Positions 7,092 to 15,456 are shown, numbered from the stretch's first letter. The stretch is 28,721 bases of DNA from Olsenella urininfantis (GCF_900155635.1 NZ_LT732540.1:1710191-1738911), one strand, 5' to 3'. The notes: generated by a model from the letters alone, not told the origin. Program-made: numbers and translations.

Positions 7092-8339
7092 ATGAGCAAG
7101 TATGCAATCAAGAACGGAAAGCTCGTTGACGGCACCGGCGCCGCCCCGGTAGAGAACTCCCTGGTTCTCGTGGAGGACAAGAAGATAACCTATGCGGGCC
7201 CCGCCACTGAGGTCCCAGAGGGCTACGAGGTGATTGACGCCACGGGTCACAGCGTCATGCCCGGCCTGATCGACACCCACATTCACTTCTCGGGCAACCT
7301 GACCGACAACGACAACGACTGGGTCATCGAGTCCGTGGCCCAGAAGCAGGCCTGCGCCGTCAAGCAGTCCTATGACGCCCTCAGCCATGGCCTCACCACC
7401 GTCTGCGAGATCGGCCGCAACGGCATCGCCATCCGCGACCTGGTCAACATGGGCGTCATGAAGGGCCCGCGCATCTTCGCCGCAGGCCTGGGCTTCTGCC
7501 GCGTTGCCGGCCACGGTGACTCCCACCACCTCCCCCTGCAGATCTCGAAGGACTCCCACCCCTGGGGTTACCAGGCGGACGGTCCGTGGGAGCTGCGCAA
7601 GGCCATTCGCATGCGTCTGAGGGAGAACCCCGACGGCATCAAGATCTGGGCCACGGGCGGCGGCATCTGGCGCTGGGACTCCGACCGCCTGCAGCTCTTC
7701 TGCACGGAGGAGATCAAGGCGATCGCAGACGAATGCAAGATGGTCAACATCCCCCTGTGGGCGCACTCCTACAACAACTTCGACGCCGCGTATGACTGCG
7801 TGCGCTTCGGCTGCACCCAGCTGATCCACGGCTTCGAGCTTGACGACAGGACCATGAACCTCATGGCCGAGCAGGGCACCTTCTTCACCCCGACCATCGG
7901 CTTCCTGCCCACCTGGTACTCCACCTATCCTCCCGAGTGGACTCCCGAGCTTGACAAGTTCGAGGGAGACACCGTGGTGGAGAAGGGCCTTAACCGCACC
8001 TACGCCAACCTGCGTCGCGCCAACGAGCTGGGCGTCGCCCTCACCATCGGCTCCGACTCGTTCTCCTTCGTCACGCCCTACGGCTGGGTCACCATCGACG
8101 AGATCTTCGCCTTCGTGGAGAAGGCGGGCATCCCCGTGCTCGAGGCCATCAAGGCGGCCACGCTCAATGGCGCCAAGATGCTCAACCACGAGGACGAGTT
8201 CGGCTCCCTCGAGGCCGGCAAGTCCGCCGACATCCTCGTGGTCAAGGGTGACATCGTCGAGAACATCCATGACCTGACCCCCGACAACATGGACGTCATC
8301 ATGAAGGAAGGCGAGATCGTCATCAAGGACGCCCTGTAG
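7092..8339 (+). CDS. Binuclear-metal amidohydrolase 1 (imidazolonepropionase/prolidase-like)
   Basis: A 415-residue amidohydrolase-superfamily enzyme. The full ligand set of a two-metal site is visible: H63 and H65 in DTHIHF, the probable carboxylated lysine K184 in IKIWATGG, H225 in PLWAHSYN, H246 in LIHGFEL and D322 in IGSDSF. The N-terminal strands (KNGKLVDGTGAAPV) and the C-terminal EAGKSADILVV block form the usual small beta domain around the barrel. Relatives hydrolyse cyclic amides, or act as Xaa-Pro or carboxy-dipeptidases; the specificity cannot be assigned. No signal peptide is seen, so it acts in the cytoplasm, presumably on something imported by a neighbouring permease. A paralogue about three-quarters identical lies at 15546-16823. 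Start ATG 7092 follows TTGGAGG. Confidence 0.88.
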   Translation: MSKYAIKNGKLVDGTGAAPVENSLVLVEDKKITYAGPATEVPEGYEVIDATGHSVMPGLIDTHIHFSGNLTDNDNDWVIESVAQKQACAVKQSYDALSHGLTTVCEIGRNGIAIRDLVNMGVMKGPRIFAAGLGFCRVAGHGDSHHLPLQISKDSHPWGYQADGPWELRKAIRMRLRENPDGIKIWATGGGIWRWDSDRLQLFCTEEIKAIADECKMVNIPLWAHSYNNFDAAYDCVRFGCTQLIHGFELDDRTMNLMAEQGTFFTPTIGFLPTWYSTYPPEWTPELDKFEGDTVVEKGLNRTYANLRRANELGVALTIGSDSFSFVTPYGWVTIDEIFAFVEKAGIPVLEAIKAATLNGAKMLNHEDEFGSLEAGKSADILVVKGDIVENIHDLTPDNMDVIMKEGEIVIKDAL

Positions 8340-8392
8340 GACGTTCCCGTGGGCGGGCGTCTCCGCCTTCCCGCATCGAAGAGCCTTGAGCG

Positions 8393-8422
8393 CCGGGCCG
8401 AGGGATCATTCCCTCGGCCCGG
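8393..8422 (+). terminator. Intrinsic terminator after amidohydrolase 1
   Basis: Perfect 13-bp stem CCGGGCCGAGGGA / TCCCTCGGCCCGG with a 4-base loop; the downstream T-tract is weak (TTCATGT). Confidence 0.75.
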
Positions 8423-8533
8423 TTCATGTCGTCCGGCCGCGTTCCCCGCAGGTCCGGCTTCGCGCTACACTGGCCTCGTCACGTCAGGCATGGGCCTGAT
8501 TCCAAGGCATGTTCAGATGAGAGAGGACTTTGC

Positions 8534-9001
8534 ATGAGGATCGCCATCGCATCCGACCACGCGGGTTTCGACCAAAAGCCGGCCATGGTCTCTTACCTCG
8601 AGTCCCTTGGCCATGAGGTGAGGGACATGGGGCCGGACTCTGCCGAGCGCTGCGACTACCCCGACTACGCCGACAAGGTCGCTCGTCTCGTGGCATCCGG
8701 CAAGGCCGAGCGCGGCATCCTGATCTGTGGCACGGGCATCGGCATGGCCATCACCGCGGACAAGGTCGCCGGCATTCGTGCCGCCGTCATCCAGACCCCC
8801 GAGTTCGCCGAGCTCTTCCGCGAGCACAACAACGGCAACGTGCTCTGCATCTCAGGGCGCTTCGTCAGCCTCGAGGTCAACAAGAAGATCGTTGACAACT
8901 TCCTCACCACCGAGTTTGCCGGTGGACGTCACGCTGGCCGCGTAGAGAAGATCATGCGCGAGGACGACCCGGGCTTTGCCGGCGTGGGGACCGGGCTCTA
9001 G
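8534..9001 (+). CDS. rpiB: Ribose-5-phosphate isomerase B (RpiB/LacAB family)
   Basis: A 155-residue sugar-phosphate isomerase that interconverts ribose 5-phosphate and ribulose 5-phosphate in the non-oxidative pentose phosphate pathway. Family features are ASDHAG at about residues 6-11, YPDYA at 43-47, the catalytic cysteine C65 in LICGTGIGMA, and the NNGNVLCISGRF block. Length is typical. LacA/LacB galactose-6-phosphate isomerases share the fold and cannot be fully excluded, but no lac genes are nearby. Start ATG 8534 has GAGAGG upstream. The ribose-5-phosphate/PRPP link to the following upp gene is metabolic, and spacing (120 bp) leaves open whether they share a transcript. Confidence 0.88.
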   Translation: MRIAIASDHAGFDQKPAMVSYLESLGHEVRDMGPDSAERCDYPDYADKVARLVASGKAERGILICGTGIGMAITADKVAGIRAAVIQTPEFAELFREHNNGNVLCISGRFVSLEVNKKIVDNFLTTEFAGGRHAGRVEKIMREDDPGFAGVGTGL

Positions 9002-9121
9002 CCTTCCGCTGCCTGCCTCCCATGCTGGGACGGTGGGGCCCTGCGGTAGAATCTGCCAGAAAGAGGGCAAGGCCCAACCTTGCCAAGCAACGCTTGCCCA
9101 GCTGAGGGAAAGGAACGCGCC

Positions 9122-9763
9122 ATGGACTTCGACGAGAGCCGCCTTACGATAATCGACCACCCGCTTGTCCAGCACAAGCTGCACATCCTGCGCGACCAGC
9201 AGACGTCCACCAAGCAGTTCCGCGAGCTGGTCAGCGAGCTGGCCATCTTCGAGGGCTATGAGGCGATGAGGGACTTCCCGCTCGAGGACGTAGAGGTGGA
9301 GACCCCCCTCGAGAAGACCGTCTGCAAGCGCCTCGCAGGAAAGAAGGTCGCTATCATCCCCATCCTGCGAGCGGGCCTTGGCATGGTCGACGGCATCCTC
9401 TCCCTGGTCCCCTCCGCCCGCGTCGGCCATGTCGGGATGTATCGTGACCCCGAGACGCACGAGCCCCACCAGTACTACTGCAAGTTCCCCCAGGACATCG
9501 AGAACCGCACCTGCCTCATCGTCGATCCCATGCTAGCAACGGGCGGCTCCCTCACCGCGGCCATCCAGTTCCTGCGCGAGGCGGGCGTAAAGGACGTGCG
9601 CGCCCTCACCCTGGTCAGCGCCCCCGAGGGCGTCAAGGCGGTCCTGGACTTCGACCCGGAGGTCCGGCTCTACACCTGCGCGCTCGACCGCCAGCTCAAC
9701 GAGACCGCCTACATCCTTCCCGGCCTGGGTGACGCGGGAGACCGTATCTACGGCACCAAGTAG
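9122..9763 (+). CDS. upp: Uracil phosphoribosyltransferase
   Basis: A 213-residue cytoplasmic salvage enzyme converting uracil and PRPP to UMP. The PRPP-binding loop is [10 protein letters not shown] at about 135-144 and ILRAGLGM lies at 81-88. The C-terminus [15 protein letters not shown] is the conserved uracil-binding end of Upp. Length matches the family. I chose ATG 9122 because GGGAAAGGAA precedes it and [19 protein letters not shown] aligns with the normal Upp N-terminus. Two hairpins downstream close the unit. Confidence 0.95.
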   Translation: MDFDESRLTIIDHPLVQHKLHILRDQQTSTKQFRELVSELAIFEGYEAMRDFPLEDVEVETPLEKTVCKRLAGKKVAIIPILRAGLGMVDGILSLVPSARVGHVGMYRDPETHEPHQYYCKFPQDIENRTCLIVDPMLATGGSLTAAIQFLREAGVKDVRALTLVSAPEGVKAVLDFDPEVRLYTCALDRQLNETAYILPGLGDAGDRIYGTK

Positions 9764-9795
9764 GCCCTGGAAAACGCAACAGACTCGCTGCCTCT

Positions 9796-9822
9796 GGGGC
9801 CGCGGCCACGTGCCGCAGCCCC
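9796..9822 (+). terminator. Terminator hairpin after upp
   Basis: GGGGC-c-GCGGC / GCCGC-a-GCCCC with one internal mismatch and a 5-base loop, then TTCTCGTC. Confidence 0.65.
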
Positions 9823-9830
9823 TTCTCGTC

Positions 9831-9865
9831 CCAAGCGGCAAGACAGGGCCCCTCCTGCCGCTTGG
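9831..9865 (+). terminator. Second terminator hairpin after upp
   Basis: CCAAGCGGCA / TGCCGCTTGG, a perfect 10-bp stem around a 15-base loop that is itself GC-rich, followed by TCTTC. It forms a tandem pair with the hairpin at 9796-9822. Confidence 0.55.
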
Positions 9866-9969
9866 TCTTCGGCGAGCGGCGGAACGGCTCGTGACGTAGG
9901 TGGTCAACATATACTTAATTGGTTGTATTGACATGCCGCCGGGGCTACCGTCTTCTGGGAGGGGGCGCC

Positions 9970-11337
9970 ATGACCGTCATCTTGGGCTTCAGCCATAACA
10001 ACCGCACGCGCTGGGCCCACATCATGCGCCGTTGGGCCAGCGGGGGTCTGGTGGTCTGCTCCGTCATCTTGATCATGCTGCTGGTGGAGTTCTTCGTCTC
10101 GGAGCCGGACCCAACCCCGGCGGTCGTCATCATCTCCGCCATCGTCCTGCTCTGCTTCTTCTATGCCTACGTTCTGGTCATGCCGGACGACCTCACGCTC
10201 ACCGCAACCGACCGCACCCTGCAGATCGCTTCCCACCTCCTTGCCTACGCGCAGCATGGGCTCGCGCCCGAGATGGCCAAGGGCATTTGCGAGACCATCC
10301 TCCCCGAGACCTTCGCCTCGGCCATCTGCATCACGGATGGCGTCCAAATGCTTGCCAGCGCCGGCAAGAACGCGGATCACTACCCCCTGGGAAGCTCCGT
10401 GAGCGAGGCGACGCTGGAGGCGGTCAAGAGCGCGTCGGCAAACATCTTCCATCGAGACGACCCGCCCGCCTCGGACCCCTTCCCCCTGCGGGCGGGCATC
10501 GTTGTGCCCCTGTCCGTGCACGAGCGCGTCGTGGGGACCATCGAGCTCTACTACACGCGCTCCAACCAGATAGACCAGCGTCAGATCGCGCTCTCCACGG
10601 GATTCGGGGAGCTGCTCTCCTCGCAGCTCGTCTCCTATGAGCTCGAGCAGCAGTCGAAGCGCTCCGCCCGCATCGAGCTGAGTGCCCTGCAGTCCCAGGT
10701 CGACCCTCACTTCCTCTTCAACACCATCGGAACCATCGTGTCAATCGTGCGAACGGACCCAGAGCGCGCCCGATCGCTGCTCATAGACTTCTCCAACTAC
10801 TATCGCCAGACCTTGGGCGACTCTGGCGCGCTTGTGAGCGTGAGCCAGGAGCTCGACCAGGGCGGGCGCTACATCAGCCTCATGCAGGCGCGCTACGGCG
10901 CCGATCGCCTCGGGGTGAGTAGCGTGATCGACTCGAACACCCGCGAGCTTCTCGTCCCGCCCTTCATCATCCAGCCCATCCTGGAGAATTGCATCAAACA
11001 TGGCATGCGCGAGGACGAGCCGCTGCACATCGTGGTGACGAGCAAGATCACCGGGCGGGGGCTGGAGATCACGGTCGAGGACGATGGCATCGGCATGTCC
11101 GAGGAGATCAGGGCGACCCTCTTTGACACCAACCGCAGGCAGGAGCAGGAGCAGGAGCTCGAGCACAGGAAGGGCTGCGGCCTGGCGCTCTGCAACGTGC
11201 TTGCCAGGGTAAAGCTCTTCTATGCCAGCAGCTCCGGCATCGAGGTCGAATCCACAGAGGGTGTGGGCACGAGGGTGCGCTTCGTGCTCGTGGGTCGCCC
11301 CCATGCCCCGGAGGAGGTGCCCGCTGCCGTGGCGTAG
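9970..11337 (+). CDS. LytS-type sensor histidine kinase with GAF domain
   Basis: A 455-residue membrane kinase. Two transmembrane helices lie at about 24-43 and 51-71, with only a short external loop. A GAF-like sensory region spans about 85-225. The His_kinase (LytS/YehU class) domain has the phospho-acceptor H247 in SQVDPHFLFNT. The HATPase domain has N340 in IQPILENCIKHGM, the DDGIGM loop at about 371-376 and GCGLALCNVL at 402-410. It should autophosphorylate and pass phosphate to the LytTR regulator encoded 95 bp downstream. With almost no extracellular domain, the signal may be cytosolic (GAF) or come from a partner transporter. A TTG at 9919 is in frame, but ATG 9970 has GGGAGGGGG upstream and begins before the first membrane helix. 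Confidence 0.88.
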   Translation: MTVILGFSHNNRTRWAHIMRRWASGGLVVCSVILIMLLVEFFVSEPDPTPAVVIISAIVLLCFFYAYVLVMPDDLTLTATDRTLQIASHLLAYAQHGLAPEMAKGICETILPETFASAICITDGVQMLASAGKNADHYPLGSSVSEATLEAVKSASANIFHRDDPPASDPFPLRAGIVVPLSVHERVVGTIELYYTRSNQIDQRQIALSTGFGELLSSQLVSYELEQQSKRSARIELSALQSQVDPHFLFNTIGTIVSIVRTDPERARSLLIDFSNYYRQTLGDSGALVSVSQELDQGGRYISLMQARYGADRLGVSSVIDSNTRELLVPPFIIQPILENCIKHGMREDEPLHIVVTSKITGRGLEITVEDDGIGMSEEIRATLFDTNRRQEQEQELEHRKGCGLALCNVLARVKLFYASSSGIEVESTEGVGTRVRFVLVGRPHAPEEVPAAVA

Positions 11338-11432
11338 GCCCAAGGGGAAGAACTGCGATGGCTGCGGCCGTTTCTGGCGCAGCGAGATGACGTGCGGACA
11401 TGCTTCGCGCACAACGGGAGAGGAGTGCGAGG

Positions 11433-12161
11433 ATGAGTGCTTGGAAGGTGCTGGTGGTAGACGACGAGCCGCCCATCAGGGCGGAGCTTCACTATCTTCT
11501 TGCCCAGGACAGCAGGGTGGGGGAGGTGCTCGAGGCCGGTGGCGTGACTCGTGCCGTCGAGCAGATCATGGCTGGCGGCGTGGACGTGGTGTTTCTGGAC
11601 ATCTCCATGCCCGGCTCGAACGGCATGCGCCTTGCCGAGTTCCTGAAGAACCTCCAGACGCCGCCGGTCCTGGTGTTCGTGACGGCCTATTCGGAGCACG
11701 CCGTACAGGCCTTTGACCTTGACGCTGTGGACTACGTCCTGAAGCCCGTCGAGAGCTCGCGCCTCGAGAGGGCGCTGGCAAAGGTGGAGAACGCCATCAA
11801 GCAGCGCGACCAGCGCGGAACGGGACGCGATCTGCGCATTCCCGCCGAGCGCGACGGGAACAAGGTGTTCATCCTCGCCCGTGATATCAGCTATGTGGAG
11901 GCACGGGGGGACTACGCGGACATCCATACCCAGGATGCCTCCTATCTCGCGAAGTCCTCCATGGCCTCTCTCGAGGAGCGGCTTGCGAACGAGGGCTTCA
12001 TGCGCGTGCACAAGAGCTTCATCGTCAACATAGGCAAGGTGCACGGCGTGCGGGCGCTGGGTCAGGGCCTCATGGAGCTCACTCTCGCGCATGAGGCGCG
12101 AACCATTCCTGTCTCGCGCAGGCGCACCGCCCAGCTCAAGGAGACCTTGGGCATCGCGTAG
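11433..12161 (+). CDS. LytTR-type response regulator
   Basis: A 242-residue regulator. The receiver domain has the acidic pair D10-D11, phospho-acceptor D56 in VVFLDISMPGSNG, T84 in FVTAYSEHA and K104 in DYVLKPVE. A LytTR DNA-binding domain follows at about 140-238 (SYVEARGDYADIHT ... FMRVHKSFIVNIGKV). LytTR proteins bind pairs of ~9-bp direct repeats about 21 bp apart. It is paired with the LytS kinase upstream. The next gene, convergent, is permease paralogue 3, whose upstream region has matching 21-bp-spaced repeats. Start ATG 11433 follows GGGAGAGGAG. Confidence 0.9.
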   Translation: MSAWKVLVVDDEPPIRAELHYLLAQDSRVGEVLEAGGVTRAVEQIMAGGVDVVFLDISMPGSNGMRLAEFLKNLQTPPVLVFVTAYSEHAVQAFDLDAVDYVLKPVESSRLERALAKVENAIKQRDQRGTGRDLRIPAERDGNKVFILARDISYVEARGDYADIHTQDASYLAKSSMASLEERLANEGFMRVHKSFIVNIGKVHGVRALGQGLMELTLAHEARTIPVSRRRTAQLKETLGIA

Positions 12162-12190
12162 CACGTGGGTGCAGGCCACATTGAGGTTCG

Positions 12191-12223
12191 GGAGGGTCTG
12201 ATCGCTACTGCGACAGGCCCTCC
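12191..12223. terminator. Possible bidirectional terminator between lytR and permease 3
   Basis: GGAGGGTCTG / CAGGCCCTCC (one G-T pair) around a 13-base loop that contains the permease 3 stop codon. No T-run follows, so it is only a candidate. Confidence 0.35.
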
Positions 12224-13680
12224 TCTCTCGTTTGGTGCGCCTGGAAGACCGTGGTCAACCTGCGAATGAGGAGGCCGAACACCATCCAGGCGGCGACAAT
12301 CGCCCACTCGGACCCGCTCATGCCCAGGGGGCTTGAGGGAAGGAGCATGACTGCGGTGGAGATGGTCCCCGCCATGCAGGCGCAGAAGATGGCGAACCGC
12401 CCGCCGGGCACGCGGTAGGGTCTGGGGAGGTCAGGCTCCGTCCTGCGCAGGCGCAGGCATGAGTATGCCAGCACCGTCGAGGCGACAACGATGGCGCGCG
12501 CGGAGACGTTGGTGAGCGGAACCAGTATGTTGCGACCCAGGAACGGCCCCATGAGGGTGAAGGTGGCCATGACCACGCATGCCACGCGCGGCGCGCCTAT
12601 CTCCTCGTCGATCTGCGCAAGCTGTAGCGGCAGCTGCTCCTTGCGCGCCATGGCAAGGATGAGACGGGTCGAGGCGCCGAAGAAGGCGTTCATGGGCCCC
12701 AGGGTTCCCAGGGTCGCAATGGCCAGGATCGTCACGTACAGGAAGAAGTTGATGCCCTCGAGGGCCGTGAGCGCCGGCATGGACGGGCCCACGAACTCAT
12801 GCCAGGGCAGGATGGTGCCAAACGAGTAGATGCACACGGTGTAGAAGCCGCCCGAGGCGATGAGGGCCAACGGGATGATCTTACCGAACTTGCTCCAGTT
12901 GAGCCCCTCCGATGCCTCCTCGGCCTGCTGGGGGATGGTGTCGAAGCCGGCGTAGAAGAACGGGGTCATGATCAGCACCGCCACGATGCCCTCCATGAGG
13001 CTTGAGGCGTCGGTTGATCCCGAGGCGGTGTCCGACACCTGCGAGAAGACGGGCATCGCGTTGCTGGGGGAGCCATGCAGGAACGAGATGCCCATCGAGA
13101 GCACCATGCCTGCCAGGAGCGCCTTGGTGAGCAGGCTCGACAGCCGGGCGGCGAGCACCGCCCCGCGGAAGTTGAGGTACACCACCAGTCCGGAGGCGGC
13201 GAGCGAGATCAGGGTGGGCCACAGGTACACGTCCGCGCCGAGGATGGTGTAGAGCTTGACCGAGGTGAGCCACCCCAGGAGGGGGAGCTTGGAAAAGCGG
13301 TCTGCGAGCAGCGCGGATATGGCAATGGCCTCCCAGGGGCAGATGATGCTGTTGCTGAGCGTCAGGAGCCAGCCAGTTATATAGGAGGGGATGGGGCCAA
13401 AGCTGCGGTCCACGTACTCCACGATCCCGCCGGAGATGGGGATGGCGGCAGTGAGCTCGCCGAACACCGACCCGATGGGAACAAGGAGCGCCGTGGCTAT
13501 GAGGAAGGCGATCATGGCGGGAATTGGCCCGCCGCCCATCACCATCCAGTCTCCCACGAGGAGCACCCATCCGGTGCCGATGATGGCGCCGAAGCCGATG
13601 GTGAAGAAGTTCCACAGCGAGAGGTTCTTCCTCATCCCCCTCGCGGGCTCCTCCTCGCGCGGCTGTTCGTTCTCGGTCAT
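12205..13680 (-). CDS. APC-superfamily amino-acid permease, divergent paralogue 3
   Basis: A 491-residue, roughly 12-helix transporter, about 70% identical by eye to the two identical copies. It keeps the same TM1 signature GFGAIIGTGW and the FFYAGFDTIPQQAEEASE block. It has a longer charged N-terminus (MTENEQPREEEPARG) and a different C-terminal tail. The start is ATG at 13680-13678, preceded on the minus strand by AGGAG; one codon earlier is an in-frame GTG. It converges with lytR and diverges from permease copy 2, sharing a ~310-bp control region with the latter. Substrate unknown; the close relation to the other two suggests a related compound. Unlike the identical pair, it has no amidohydrolase gene directly beside it in the same direction. 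Confidence 0.9.
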   Translation of the reverse strand: MTENEQPREEEPARGMRKNLSLWNFFTIGFGAIIGTGWVLLVGDWMVMGGGPIPAMIAFLIATALLVPIGSVFGELTAAIPISGGIVEYVDRSFGPIPSYITGWLLTLSNSIICPWEAIAISALLADRFSKLPLLGWLTSVKLYTILGADVYLWPTLISLAASGLVVYLNFRGAVLAARLSSLLTKALLAGMVLSMGISFLHGSPSNAMPVFSQVSDTASGSTDASSLMEGIVAVLIMTPFFYAGFDTIPQQAEEASEGLNWSKFGKIIPLALIASGGFYTVCIYSFGTILPWHEFVGPSMPALTALEGINFFLYVTILAIATLGTLGPMNAFFGASTRLILAMARKEQLPLQLAQIDEEIGAPRVACVVMATFTLMGPFLGRNILVPLTNVSARAIVVASTVLAYSCLRLRRTEPDLPRPYRVPGGRFAIFCACMAGTISTAVMLLPSSPLGMSGSEWAIVAAWMVFGLLIRRLTTVFQAHQTREEGLSQ

Positions 13681-13711
13681 CACGTCTCCTGTGGTCTGCG
13701 CCTGAACCGCC

Positions 13712-13864
13712 TGTCGTTGCCCTCAGATGAGGATAGGACATGTGGAGTAGGGTCGCGATGAGCCTTCCGCAACTGGTAGATCAACTAAAACGGGCCTTGA
13801 ACCAGCAGCGTACACAATTTGTTCAAAACCGATTGTCGTTGCTTTGCATCCGATGGTCGTTTGC
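13712..13864. promoter_or_regulatory. Direct repeats resembling LytTR binding sites
   Basis: TGTCGTTGC occurs exactly at 13712-13720 and 13834-13842, with a variant GGTCGTTTGC at 13855-13864. The last two lie in the longer repeats CGATTGTCGTT (13830-13840) and CGATGGTCGTT (13851-13861), whose starts are 21 bp apart. LytTR regulators bind paired repeats of this spacing; a LytTR gene is 1.5 kb away. The match to published LytTR consensus is only partial (core GTT). Confidence 0.4.
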
Positions 13865-13888
13865 GTGCTCGCGCTTGTGGCGCAGGAA

Positions 13889-13918
13889 ATGACAGAAAAC
13901 GATGCGGTTTCCTATGCT
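13889..13918 (+). promoter_or_regulatory. Possible promoter for permease copy 2
   Basis: ATGACA (13889-13894), an 18-base spacer and TATGCT (13913-13918). It lies about 25 bp downstream of the paired direct repeats and about 70 bp before the ATG, a sensible position for activator-controlled transcription. Confidence 0.4.
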
Positions 13919-13989
13919 GTGCTCATCCGGAAAAGCTTCTCTGCTTCGGGTGACACATCTATAGGTTCAAATGGAAATGGAGGGGGTTC

Positions 13990-15432
13990 ATGTCAGACAA
14001 AGACACGGCCGCTGACGCCGGCGGGATGAAGAAGGAGCTGACGCTCTTCAACTTCTTCACCATCGGCTTCGGCGCCATCATCGGCACCGGGTGGGTGCTC
14101 CTCGTGGGCAACTGGATGGTGATGGGCGGGGGTCCCTTCCCCGCCATGATCGCCTTCGCCCTCGGCGCGGTGTTCCTGGTCCCCATCGGCATGGTGTTCG
14201 GCGAGCTCACCGCGGCCATCCCCATCTCGGGCGGCATCATCGAGTACGTCGACCGCACCTACGGCCGCCAGCTCGGCTTCCTGACCGGCTGGATGCTCCT
14301 GCTGGGCAACGCGCCCCTCTGCCCCTGGGAGGCCATCGCGATCTCGACCCTGCTCACCGACCGCTTCGCCAAGTTCCCCGTCCTGAACTGGCTCACCTCG
14401 GTCAAGCTCTACACCATCCTCGGCGCGGACGTCTACCTGTGGCCCACGGCCATCGCCCTGTGCGCCGCCGTGCTGGTCATCTTCCTGAACTTCAAGGGCG
14501 CCGGCGCAGCCGCGAAGCTCTCCAGCTTCCTCACCAAGGCCCTCCTCACGGGCATGGTGCTCGCCATGGTCATCTCCTTCATGACCGGCTCGCCCAGCAA
14601 CGCCCTGCCCGTCTTCTCCCAGGTGTTCGACACCGCCGCGGGCGACACCAAGGCGACCAGCCTCGTGGGCGGCATCATGGCGGTCCTCGTCATGACCCCG
14701 TTCTTCTACGCCGGCTTCGACACCATCCCCCAGCAGGCCGAGGAGGCCTCCGAGGACCTCGACTGGAAGAAGTTCGGCATCATCCCGGCGCTCGCGCTCC
14801 TCGCGTCCGGCGGCTTCTACCTGGTCTGCATCTACGCCTTCGGCTCCATCATCGACTGGCACGAGTTCGTCGTACCCGCCGTCCCCGCCCTGGCGGTCCT
14901 CGAGCGCATCAACCTGTTCTTCTACATCGCGATGCTCGTCATCGCCACGCTCGGCCCCCTCGGCCCCATGAACGCGTTCTTCGGCGCCTCGACCCGCCTG
15001 ATGCTGGCCCTCGGCCGCAAGAGGATGCTCCCCGAGGTCTTCGCCGAGATCGACCCCGTCTCCGGCGCCCCCAAGACCGCCAACGTCGTCCTCGGCGCCC
15101 TGACGCTCGTCGGCCCCTTCCTGGGCCGCAACATGCTGGTCCCCCTGACCAACGTCGCCTCCCTCGGCTTCATCTTCGCCTGCACCATGGCCGCCCTGGC
15201 CTGCCTCAGGCTCCGCAAGACCGAGCCCGACCTGCCCAGGCCCTACGAGGTCAACGGCGGCGTGGCCGGCATCGGCGCCGCCATCCTCGCCGGCCTGATC
15301 ATCATCGGCCTCATGGTCCTGCCCTTCAGCCCCGCCTCCCTCAACATGATCGAGTGGACCATCACCCTGGCCTGGATCGCCATCGGCTTCGCGATCTTCT
15401 TCGCCTGCGGCGGCGCGAGGGCCAAGGCGTAG
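13990..15432 (+). CDS. APC-superfamily amino-acid permease, copy 2 (identical to copy 1)
   Basis: 480 residues, identical to the protein encoded at 3114-4556, with the same GFGAIIGTGW signature and ~12 helices. The promoter region is unrelated to that of copy 1, with GGAGGGGG as ribosome site, so the same transporter is probably under two controls. The gene downstream, after 113 bp, is amidohydrolase 2 on the same strand, giving a direct permease-hydrolase pair. That pairing is the main hint to function: import of an amide or dipeptide-like compound followed by hydrolysis. The perfect identity means either a very recent copy, ongoing gene conversion or an assembly artefact. Confidence 0.9.
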   Translation: MSDKDTAADAGGMKKELTLFNFFTIGFGAIIGTGWVLLVGNWMVMGGGPFPAMIAFALGAVFLVPIGMVFGELTAAIPISGGIIEYVDRTYGRQLGFLTGWMLLLGNAPLCPWEAIAISTLLTDRFAKFPVLNWLTSVKLYTILGADVYLWPTAIALCAAVLVIFLNFKGAGAAAKLSSFLTKALLTGMVLAMVISFMTGSPSNALPVFSQVFDTAAGDTKATSLVGGIMAVLVMTPFFYAGFDTIPQQAEEASEDLDWKKFGIIPALALLASGGFYLVCIYAFGSIIDWHEFVVPAVPALAVLERINLFFYIAMLVIATLGPLGPMNAFFGASTRLMLALGRKRMLPEVFAEIDPVSGAPKTANVVLGALTLVGPFLGRNMLVPLTNVASLGFIFACTMAALACLRLRKTEPDLPRPYEVNGGVAGIGAAILAGLIIIGLMVLPFSPASLNMIEWTITLAWIAIGFAIFFACGGARAKA

Positions 15433-15443
15433 GGGCGCGGCGT
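13990..15443 (+). repeat. 1454-bp perfect direct repeat, copy B
   Basis: Identical to 3114-4567, offset 10876 bp, same orientation. The identity starts exactly at the ATG and ends at 15443, 11 bp after the stop codon. Confidence 0.95.
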
Positions 15444-15456
15444 TTCTCGCAGAGAA
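15444..15456 (+). other. Small hairpin at the end of the repeat
   Basis: TTCTC-gca-GAGAA directly after the repeat boundary. It is too weak for a terminator and is followed by about 90 bp leading to amidohydrolase 2, so read-through from permease copy 2 is likely. Confidence 0.3.

Larger units (their letters stand above)
13681..13989. other. Divergent intergenic region between permease 3 and permease copy 2
   Basis: 309 bp without a convincing gene. It is richer in A/T than its surroundings and holds three TGTCGTTGC-like elements and a candidate promoter toward copy 2. A short 61-codon frame from 13844 runs out of frame into the permease and has no support. Confidence 0.65.

Noticed and set aside
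8534..9763. rpiB and upp as parts of the permease-amidohydrolase system
   Set aside because: Both are ordinary housekeeping genes, bounded by terminators on each side (8393-8422 and 9796-9865).
13844..14029. A 61-codon plus-strand frame in the intergenic region running into permease copy 2
   Set aside because: It overlaps the permease start out of frame, has no ribosome site and no counterpart before copy 1.
3114..15443. Composite transposon or insertion sequence formed by the two long direct repeats
   Set aside because: The repeats are complete permease genes. There is no transposase, no terminal inverted repeats and no target-site duplication at the ends.
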